From positions 1 through 22,186 of the forward strand of contig CAZCZJ010000034.1 of NCBI GenBank assembly GCA_964503235.1: a stretch of DNA of 22,186 nucleotides, given 5' to 3'. The position numbers and the translations under genes are program-made. This document shows, piece after piece, positions 8,394-14,775 of the stretch (the stretch's first letter is position 1; every line of letters starts with the position of its first letter). The notes under the pieces were generated by a model. That model worked only from the letters and a program-made list of their open reading frames with translations, was not told the DNA's origin and did not search any database. The DNA comes from W425 sp964503235. Its GTDB lineage: Bacteria > Chloroflexota > Dehalococcoidia > Dehalococcoidales > RBG-16-60-22.

Positions 8394-9551
8394 TTACCTC
8401 CTGAGAATGCAGCAGGTGGCGGCGCTGCCGTTATCTACCATGCCGCCCAGCCCGGTAACCAGGCATATTTCGGCATCTTTTACCTGGCACTCTCCCCCCT
8501 CTCCCCTCATCTGCCTGATTCCCTCGGTCAATTGCGTAAATCCCATCAGGTAGCCCCACGACAGACTGGTGCCCGATGTATTAGCGGGAAGCTCGCCTCC
8601 CAGCTTGAGATTCCCCGCTTCAACGAACGCCCCCGCCTCACCTTTACCGCAGAATCCGTAGGACTCCAGCTGCGACAGCAGGAAAACGGTGAAAGCATCG
8701 TAGAACTCGGCGACATCGATGTCTTTAACGGTGATTCCGGCCATCCCGAAAGCCTGCTCAGCGGCCTTTTCAGCCACAAAACCGTCGAAATGGTGTATCG
8801 CCTCCGGTGATTTACCCATCTCCCTCAGGGAGTGGTCGATGCCGTATCCCATTACATAGACCGGCCGCTTCTTTAAATTCCGGGCTCTCTCCGCCGAGGT
8901 AATTATCAGGGCAACGGCGCCGTCGTTTACCAGGCAAAAATCGTACAGGCACAGCGGTTCGACGACCATCCTGGCACTTAAATAATCGTCCATGGTGATT
9001 GCCCTATCGTGCATGATAGCTTCGGGACGCTTGTTAGCATATTCACGTAGTGTCAGAGATATAGACCCGAGTTGTTCGCGGGTAAGCCCGTAAAGGTGCC
9101 TAAATCGCTGCGCCATGCAGGCCGCCGTTGCTCCCGGACCGTACCACCCGTAAGCCCCCGGGGTATTGCCACCGGTTCCCATCGGTCCCATCTCACCACC
9201 GCGGCGTGAAGTGGCTCTGGCGGCATGCACCAGGACACAGGTATTACAGAGTCCTGACTCCATGGCGCCGATAGCCATAGCCACCATTACATTAGCGTAG
9301 GAGCCGAGGCTGGCTGCCTGCCAGACCATCGAAGCGGGAATTCCCACCATCTGTAAGGGTATCGTATCGCTGAGCCCCCCGCCGATACCCCCCTGGTAAA
9401 TATAACCGTCGACATCGTCCGGTCTCATTCCGGCATCTTCCAGCGCCAGGGTTATCGCCCGGGCGGCCAGCTCATCGGGGGTCATTTCCGGAATTTTACC
9501 CAGTCTGGTCAGTCCCACGCCTGCGAAGGCGTATTTACCTCTAATGCTCAT
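8394..9551 (-). CDS. Thiolase-fold lipid-transfer protein, probable Ltp2-like retro-aldolase
   Basis: Belongs to the SCP-x/lipid-transfer branch of the thiolase superfamily: N-terminal 'AFAGVGLTRLGK', then 'EFYDAFTVFLLSQLESYGFC.KGE' and a C-terminal 'NTSGTSLSWGYLMGFTQL'. The nucleophilic cysteine is absent: the 'NNCATGS' segment is QAASLGS, with no Cys in the surrounding 25 residues. The active-site His of 'GHPxGATG' is Tyr (GYLMG). Loss of both, with a Tyr at the His site, fits Ltp2-type aldolases that cleave tertiary 3-hydroxyacyl-CoAs and do no thiolysis. It should act with the DUF35 protein that follows. The start is uncertain: ATG at 9551 gives MSIRGKYAFAG; an ATG at 9569 adds MTDAEK but lies inside a palindromic repeat. 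Neither has a clear ribosome site. Confidence 0.85.
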   Translation of the reverse strand: MSIRGKYAFAGVGLTRLGKIPEMTPDELAARAITLALEDAGMRPDDVDGYIYQGGIGGGLSDTIPLQMVGIPASMVWQAASLGSYANVMVAMAIGAMESGLCNTCVLVHAARATSRRGGEMGPMGTGGNTPGAYGWYGPGATAACMAQRFRHLYGLTREQLGSISLTLREYANKRPEAIMHDRAITMDDYLSARMVVEPLCLYDFCLVNDGAVALIITSAERARNLKKRPVYVMGYGIDHSLREMGKSPEAIHHFDGFVAEKAAEQAFGMAGITVKDIDVAEFYDAFTVFLLSQLESYGFCGKGEAGAFVEAGNLKLGGELPANTSGTSLSWGYLMGFTQLTEGIRQMRGEGGECQVKDAEICLVTGLGGMVDNGSAATCCILRR

Positions 9552-9564
9552 TTTTTCTGCATCT

Positions 9565-9647
9565 GTCATTGCGAGCGTTAGCGAAGCAATCCGTGAACTC
9601 GTCAGTTAAGAGGCGGATTGCTTCGTCACTTTGCTCCTCGCAATGAC
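9565..9647. repeat. 83-bp palindromic repeat (GCGAAGCAATC-type, MITE/REP-like)
   Basis: Outer arms GTCATTGCGAG (9565-9575) and CTCGCAATGAC (9637-9647) and inner arms CGAAGCAATCCG (9582-9593) and CGGATTGCTTCG (9614-9625) are exact reverse complements, giving a long interrupted hairpin. From memory this consensus is a dispersed palindromic repeat seen in many bacterial genomes. It fills nearly all the space between the first CoA-transferase stop and the aldolase start, inside the operon. Confidence 0.85.
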
Positions 9648-9656
9648 TACCCGTCT

Positions 9657-10898
9657 TTAATCAAATACCCCTTCTTTTTCCATCCGGGAAAAATCATCGT
9701 CGGAGATACCGAGGATGTCCTTACAGACATATTCGGTATGTTCACCCAGGAAGACAGGTCGATGCAACTCGGCGGTAACACCCGAAAGCGTAAAACCGGG
9801 CGGATGAAAAAATTTCTGCTTACCCAGATAAGGATGCTCTATCTCGCGGAAGAAATCGTAGGCTTTGAGCTGGGGGTCGGCCTCCGAGTCCTGCGCCGTA
9901 GCCACGACTCCCGCCGCTACGCCCGCGTTCTGCATCATCTCCATTACCTGCTCCGGGGTGTATTTCTCCGTCCATTCATTAACGTGTTTATCGAGCTCAT
10001 CACTGTTCTTCACTCTACCATCCAGCGTTGCGAATTTTTCCTCTTTCGTCCATTCCGGATTGCCTACCACCCGGCAGAAGCCTTCCCATTCCTGGTCGGT
10101 AAGCACGGAAATGGCAACCCATCTATCGTCGCCTTTACAGCGGTAGGCTCCGTGGGGTGACGCGTAAGCGCACTTGTTACCGGTCAGGGCAAGTGTTCTC
10201 TGATTAACCGCATAGTCGAGGACAAGCGGCGAAAGGTAGTTGATGCCCGACTCTATCTGCGACTGGTCGATGCACTGTCCCTGGCCGGTGCGCTGCTGGT
10301 AATCTATGGCGGTAATCAGCGCCAGCCCGCCGAACAACGGGGACAAATGGTCGGTGTAGAAGGACGATATCGGCACCGATTTACGGTCGGGCCAGCCGGT
10401 GATGGTATAGAATCCCGTCAGGCTGGTTACCGTCTGCCCGTAGCCCGGTTGACTTGCCATGGTCCCGGTGTGTCCGTAGCCGCAGGTACGGTGCATGATA
10501 AGCCTGGGATTGAGTTCCTTCAACACATCATATCCCAATCCTCTTTTTTCCAGCGTCCCTGTGGTAAAACTCTCCACGAGAACATCCGCCCAGGTAGCCA
10601 GTTTCTTAAATATCTCTATCGCTTCGGGACGATTCAGATTCAGGCTCATCCCATATTTCTTTACGGGGTGAGTCACCGCAAATGCAGGCCCGTATTCCAG
10701 ATAGGTCTTAGGGTCATCGGGTTTACCGGCCTGGCGGGGATTGACGTTGCCATGCTGTCGGGTAACGTCGGGTCGCGAGGCGCTTTCTATCCTCACCACC
10801 ATCGCCCCGTAATAAGCCAGGAAATTAGCCTGGAAAGGACCCACTCCCCCCCAGGTAAAATCCAGTACTTTTAACCCATCAAACGGTCTCTTTGCCAT
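9657..10898 (-). CDS. Class III (CaiB/BaiF) CoA-transferase with catalytic Asp
   Basis: Family III CoA-transferases move CoA between carboxylic acids through an aspartyl-CoA anhydride. This copy has the N-terminal CoA-binding region (LKVLDFTWGGVGPFQANFLAYYGAMVVRIE), the 'VLVESFTTGTLEKRGLGY' motif and the catalytic segment FYTDHLSPLFGG, with Asp183 where formyl-CoA transferase has Asp169. 'TGQGQCIDQSQ' follows. It is about 413 residues, normal for the family. I take the ATG at 10898: the GGAG site is then about 9 bases away, whereas the TTG at 10904 would be too close. It follows a second CaiB gene by 25 bases. That neighbour lacks the Asp, so the two probably form a heteromer in which this is the active subunit, making the CoA ester of the acid supplied by AOR. 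Confidence 0.9.
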   Translation of the reverse strand: MAKRPFDGLKVLDFTWGGVGPFQANFLAYYGAMVVRIESASRPDVTRQHGNVNPRQAGKPDDPKTYLEYGPAFAVTHPVKKYGMSLNLNRPEAIEIFKKLATWADVLVESFTTGTLEKRGLGYDVLKELNPRLIMHRTCGYGHTGTMASQPGYGQTVTSLTGFYTITGWPDRKSVPISSFYTDHLSPLFGGLALITAIDYQQRTGQGQCIDQSQIESGINYLSPLVLDYAVNQRTLALTGNKCAYASPHGAYRCKGDDRWVAISVLTDQEWEGFCRVVGNPEWTKEEKFATLDGRVKNSDELDKHVNEWTEKYTPEQVMEMMQNAGVAAGVVATAQDSEADPQLKAYDFFREIEHPYLGKQKFFHPPGFTLSGVTAELHRPVFLGEHTEYVCKDILGISDDDFSRMEKEGVFD

Positions 10899-10923
10899 TA
10901 ACAATCTCCGAAAATTACAGCGC

Positions 10924-12171
10924 TCAAATAATACGGCGCTGTTTCATATTGACCATGTCTTCCTGAGAGATATTCAGCTCACCGTGAAGTATATCTCCAT
11001 TATGCTCGCCGATGAGCGGAGCGCGAAAACGCACCCCGCAGTCACCGATTCCCGCTTTCACAAAACCACCTGGGTAAGTAATTTTGACGCCCAGTTCCGG
11101 GTGCTCCACCTCCCGCCAGAAATCCCTCTCTTTAAACAAAGGGAACTCCAGCAGGTCTTTTGGCGTCAGCACCGGAGTTAGCTGGATGCGATATTCCATG
11201 GCTCCGTCATGCAACTCCATCTTCGTGTATTTCATAAAGAATTCTTCAAGCGTTCCGCGTATCTGTTTCACCTCTTCCACGGTGTATTTGTTCCAGCCTT
11301 CTTTCGCCCAGTCCCACGTTCCCAGCAGGCCGGGGTCGACGCCGGACTCCCTTATCCACCGGACTAGTGACTCGTTGTGCTTGACGAAATTGGGACCTAC
11401 CCAGAAGAAAAAGGCGACGCTGCCGTCTTTGCATTCCCAGAGCAGCGGTATCTTTACCTGACCGTCTTTAGCCATTACTTTCATGCGGTCTCGGCCTTCA
11501 CGGGTAACGTTTACTTTCGACAGCGCCCAGGGAAGCTTGGTCTCTATCGAGATAGCGAAGCACAGTCCCTGGTGCGAGGAAGCATCCACCTGCTGACCGC
11601 GTCCCGTAAGCCTTCGCTGATTAAGGGCTATCACGGTGCCGATAGCCCCGTTCATCGCGCCGATAAGGTGGGCATGAGGATAGCTGGGCGCCAGCGGCGG
11701 TCGGTCCGGCTCACCGGTAATATACATGTACCCGGACAAAGCCCAGACGGCTAAATCACGGTCATTATAGTCGCGGTATGGTCCCTTCTGCCCGAAGCCG
11801 CTGATAGAAGTCAGTATAATCCCGGGATTCACTTCACTGAGTATGGAATATCCCAGGCCTATATCGTCCAGATATCCGGGCTTAAAAGATTCAATAACTA
11901 CGTCGGCTGTTTTTACCAGGTTCTTGAAAAGCTCCCGCCCGTCAGCCGTCTCGATATCTAGGGTTATGCTCCTCTTGTTGGCATTGAAGGCAAACCAGTA
12001 AAGACTCTTCTCCGGGTCGGGAATATCATGATAAAAAGGTCCCAGGCTCCGGGCGGGCTCGCCTCCCGGCTTTTCTATTTTTATAACATCGGCGCCAAAG
12101 TCCCCCAACGCTTTCCCGCAGAGAAAACCTTTTTCGTTGGTTAAATCAAGTACCCGATAGCAGCTGAGCAT
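10924..12171 (-). CDS. Class III (CaiB/BaiF) CoA-transferase paralogue lacking the catalytic Asp
   Basis: A full-length family III CoA-transferase fold of 415 residues: N-terminal VLDLTNEKGFLCGKALGDFGADVIKIE, 'VVIESFKPGYLDDIGLGY', 'SGFGQKGPYRDYNDRD' and 'TGRGQQVDASSHQG'. Aligned without gaps to the neighbour between 'PDR' and 'TGxGQ', its catalytic position is His168 (PHAHLIGAMNG) in place of Asp. No other Asp lies close enough to substitute. An AGGAGG site is 8 bases before the ATG. It precedes the Asp-bearing paralogue by 25 bases. Family members pair as interlocked dimers, so a catalytic/structural heterodimer is likely. The toluene-pathway transferase BbsEF is likewise built from two different CaiB-type chains. 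Alternatively it could act on its own by an unusual mechanism, or be an unrelated CoA-binding subunit. Confidence 0.88.
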   Translation of the reverse strand: MLSCYRVLDLTNEKGFLCGKALGDFGADVIKIEKPGGEPARSLGPFYHDIPDPEKSLYWFAFNANKRSITLDIETADGRELFKNLVKTADVVIESFKPGYLDDIGLGYSILSEVNPGIILTSISGFGQKGPYRDYNDRDLAVWALSGYMYITGEPDRPPLAPSYPHAHLIGAMNGAIGTVIALNQRRLTGRGQQVDASSHQGLCFAISIETKLPWALSKVNVTREGRDRMKVMAKDGQVKIPLLWECKDGSVAFFFWVGPNFVKHNESLVRWIRESGVDPGLLGTWDWAKEGWNKYTVEEVKQIRGTLEEFFMKYTKMELHDGAMEYRIQLTPVLTPKDLLEFPLFKERDFWREVEHPELGVKITYPGGFVKAGIGDCGVRFRAPLIGEHNGDILHGELNISQEDMVNMKQRRII

Positions 12172-12221
12172 CGATTATGCCTCCTGTAGTGTCTAGAATA
12201 CATGCCTCGATGGGTCTTATG

Positions 12222-13310
12222 TCAATCAAAGGTGATGATGTTGCGTATGGCTTCTCCCTTTTTCAGCGACTCCACCGCTTCATTGATACGCTCCAGGGGA
12301 TAATGTCCGGTAATAAGCTCGTCCAGTTTCAGCTTACCGGCCTGATAAAGAGATATCAGGTAAGGAATGTCGATACTGGAACGTATCGAGCCTCCCCCGC
12401 AACCCGTGAGTATTTTTTCCGTAAAAATCAGCTCTATGGCCGGGATTGATTCCAGGTTTCCCTGCGCCAGCCCGACCACTACCGTCATGCTCATAGGACC
12501 GGCCATCGAGAAGCCCTGCCGTATCGCCTCAACCTTACCGACGGTCACGAATACGTAATCGGCCCCCCTGCCGCTGGTTATATCCTTCACAGCCTGAACG
12601 GGGTCTTCCTCCTTGGTAAGGTTAATCACATGCGTCGCCCCGAAACCCCGGGCTTTTTCAAGCTTGCTGTCCAGGACATCCACGGCGATAAGCGGGTAAG
12701 CCCCGGAAAAAGCTGCTCCCTGAATGGAGTTCAGACCGACACCCCCCGTCCCGACCACCACCACGCTGCTCATCGCCTTTACCCTGGCGCGATTTACCAC
12801 CGCCCCGAAGCCGGAGGTTACACCGCAGGCCAGCAGCGACGCCCGGTCCAGCGGGATGTCGGCGGGGATTTTCGTTACCAGTTCCTGGGGTACCGTGGTA
12901 TACTCTACGAATCCTCCAACAGGCCCGGCCATCAACGCCAGGCGCTGGCCCTGCTTATTAGTATGCTTGGGCTTCATGAAAGCGCCCCTCTCCGTGCAGA
13001 AATGGCGCGCCCCGATAGTACAATAATAACACTTGCCGCAGCCCGAGGTTACCGTCCCGATGACCACCGTATCTCCGGGCTTGAGTGAAGTCACGCCTTC
13101 GCCCACTTCGTCAACGTACCCGGCCGTTTCATGTCCGGCCAGACCGGGTAAGGGTGACGGGATTTCGCCCGATAAAAAATGAAGGTCGCTGTGACATACG
13201 GCCGTTACCGCGACGCGTATCTTTACCTCCCCTTTTCCCGGAGGGTCGACGGTCACCCCGTCTTCTATCACCAGAGGTTTACCGGTCTCGTAGCAGATAG
13301 CCGCTTTCAT
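12222..13310 (-). CDS. Zinc-dependent medium-chain alcohol dehydrogenase (copy 1)
   Basis: A 362-residue medium-chain dehydrogenase oxidising an alcohol to an aldehyde or ketone with NAD(P). The catalytic zinc ligands are Cys39 (AVCHSD), His60 with Glu61 (GHET) and the later Cys of LLACGVTSG. The structural zinc site has four cysteines, Cys91, Cys94, Cys97 and Cys105. The Rossmann glycine motif is GTGGVG, followed by a β2-end 'IAVDVLDSKLEKA', whose acidic residue favours NAD. The AAGGGG ribosome site is well placed. It lies 46 bases after a homologous dehydrogenase and 50 bases before the CoA-transferase pair, as the second gene of the operon. Both copies look fully active. The exact alcohol is unknown; benzyl-alcohol or fatty-alcohol types are both compatible. 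Confidence 0.9.
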   Translation of the reverse strand: MKAAICYETGKPLVIEDGVTVDPPGKGEVKIRVAVTAVCHSDLHFLSGEIPSPLPGLAGHETAGYVDEVGEGVTSLKPGDTVVIGTVTSGCGKCYYCTIGARHFCTERGAFMKPKHTNKQGQRLALMAGPVGGFVEYTTVPQELVTKIPADIPLDRASLLACGVTSGFGAVVNRARVKAMSSVVVVGTGGVGLNSIQGAAFSGAYPLIAVDVLDSKLEKARGFGATHVINLTKEEDPVQAVKDITSGRGADYVFVTVGKVEAIRQGFSMAGPMSMTVVVGLAQGNLESIPAIELIFTEKILTGCGGGSIRSSIDIPYLISLYQAGKLKLDELITGHYPLERINEAVESLKKGEAIRNIITFD

Positions 13311-13356
13311 ACCTGTACCCCTTTCTTCATTGCTGATTATCCGGTTGTTGAAGCCG

Positions 13357-14439
13357 CTACTCGAACATGATTACATTGCGCAGTCCCTCGCCCTTTTCCG
13401 TGGATGCTACGGCCTCGTTGATGCGTTCCAGCGGATAGCGCCCGGTAATAAGTTCGTCCAGCTTGAGACGTCCTGTTTTATACATCGATATTAGTTTGGG
13501 AATATCTATTTTAAGATTGGTGGCTCCCATGAAACCGCCGATAAGGTTTTTCTCCACCGGTATTAATTCGAGCGGTGAAAAGCAGAGCTCCTGGCCTACC
13601 GGCGGCAGGCCGATGACAACGGTAGTGCCGCGCGGAGCCGTAAACGACATACCCTGCTTGATGGCGGCAATGCTGCCCACGGTCACGAAAACGTATTCCG
13701 CCCCCCTCCCGTCGGTGAGTTTCCTTATCTCATCCGCCGCATCATCTCTTTTGGCGTTCACCATGTGAGTCGCCCCGAAATCCTTGGCTAACTTCATCTT
13801 GTTATCGAGAACATCCACGACGATAATCGGGTAAGCCCCCACGTAGTTGGCTCCCTGGACGGCGTTAATCCCCACACCGCCGGCTCCCATCACCACGACA
13901 CTTTGATTAGGCCTTACCTGGGCTCTATTGACCACCCCTCCGAATCCTGTGATAACCCCGCAGGACAGCAGGGCTGCCCGGTCCAGAGGCATGTCAGCGG
14001 GGACTTTGACTACCTGTGATTCTTTGACCAGTACATACTCGGCGAAGCCACCCACGCTGCCTCCCTGTGCCAGGGACTGCCCCTTCTTGTTATGCAGTCG
14101 CGGCTCTTTAGGCGGAGCGAACTTATTCAGGCAAAGATGGGGCAGACCGGTCAGGCAGTAATAGCATTCGCCGCAGGACGCTAGCAGTGAAACAACGACC
14201 GGGTCCCCCGCTTTCACAGAGGTCACTCCCGGCCCCGGCTTTTCGATATATCCGGCCGTTTCATGTCCGCCCACGAAAGGCACCGGCCCCGGCATCTCTC
14301 CCTTCATGTCATGGATATCGCTGTGGCAAATCGCCGTTGCCGCTACGCGTACCGTGACTTCCCCTTCTCCAGGTGCGGCCAGATCCACGTCTTCTATTAC
14401 TAAAGGTGTATTCAATTCATAACATACAGCAGCTTTCAT
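13357..14439 (-). CDS. Zinc-dependent medium-chain alcohol dehydrogenase (copy 2)
   Basis: First gene of the minus-strand catabolic operon, 360 residues. It is clearly homologous to the next gene along its whole length (shared MKAA.CYE start, CHSD, GHETAGY, GFG.VVNRA.V, LDELITG.YPLERINEAV). The catalytic zinc ligands Cys38, His59/Glu60 and the Cys of LLSCGVITG are present. Structural zinc cysteines are 89, 92, 95 and 103. The nucleotide motif is GAGGVG. The strong GAGGAGGTACCG site before the ATG marks a highly translated first gene. Divergence between the copies is large enough to suggest different substrates or a heteromer. Its promoter appears to lie at 14523-14550, facing away from the aldehyde oxidoreductase gene. 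Confidence 0.9.
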   Translation of the reverse strand: MKAAVCYELNTPLVIEDVDLAAPGEGEVTVRVAATAICHSDIHDMKGEMPGPVPFVGGHETAGYIEKPGPGVTSVKAGDPVVVSLLASCGECYYCLTGLPHLCLNKFAPPKEPRLHNKKGQSLAQGGSVGGFAEYVLVKESQVVKVPADMPLDRAALLSCGVITGFGGVVNRAQVRPNQSVVVMGAGGVGINAVQGANYVGAYPIIVVDVLDNKMKLAKDFGATHMVNAKRDDAADEIRKLTDGRGAEYVFVTVGSIAAIKQGMSFTAPRGTTVVIGLPPVGQELCFSPLELIPVEKNLIGGFMGATNLKIDIPKLISMYKTGRLKLDELITGRYPLERINEAVASTEKGEGLRNVIMFE

Positions 14440-14522
14440 CGGTACCTCCTCAGATTTGTGTATTAATCAAGACCTGGAAATGTCTTTTCTGGTCAGACGG
14501 TGGTCATCTTTTCCCGTATCAG

Positions 14523-14550
14523 GCTATAACATTGACCCTGTTTAAGTCAA
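14523..14550 (-). promoter_or_regulatory. Promoter of the minus-strand catabolic operon
   Basis: On the minus strand TTGACT (14545-14550) and TATAGC (14523-14528) are 16 bases apart, and a TG one base before the -10 makes it an extended -10. Transcription would start near 14516, giving a leader of about 75 bases. TTGAC (14532-14536) and GTCAA (14546-14550) form an inverted repeat across the spacer that could be an operator. Confidence 0.5.
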
Positions 14551-14595
14551 ACCCACTTTGGTTCATCTCCGTTTGGTTTTCATTAATTTCCTATG

Positions 14596-14673
14596 CTCTC
14601 CCCCTAACCCCCTCTCAAACAGATACTAACTCATTGCCCATTTATATCTTGTTTGAGAGGGGTCAGGGGTGAG
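14596..14673. repeat. Palindromic repeat in the divergent control region
   Basis: CCCCTCTCAAACA (14609-14621) pairs exactly with TGTTTGAGAGGGG (14650-14662). Pairing continues imperfectly outward between the C-rich left flank (from 14596) and the G-rich right flank (to 14673). Both flanking genes start away from it, so it is not their terminator; it looks like a dispersed palindromic element. Confidence 0.65.
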
Positions 14674-14727
14674 GTAAGTAACTATCAGACAAATGCAAAC
14701 AAATCCTTTTGTATGCAGCGTATTCTC

Positions 14728-14736
14728 TGTTATACT
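14728..14736 (+). promoter_or_regulatory. Extended -10 promoter of the aldehyde oxidoreductase operon
   Basis: TG-T-TATACT forms an extended -10 element. There is no good -35 (TTGTAT at 14709-14714 is a poor match), as is often the case with extended -10 sites. Transcription would start near 14743, about 33 bases before the ATG at 14776. Confidence 0.4.
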
Positions 14737-14775
14737 TTGGCTGTTAATATTTTTTCTGAATAGAGGTTGCTGAAA

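Noticed and set aside
1071..14693. Shared 11-mer TATCAGACAAA upstream of the importer (1071-1081) and AOR (14683-14693) genes
   Set aside because: An 11-base match is expected many times by chance in a 22-kb window; there is no symmetry and the distance to the start codons differs.
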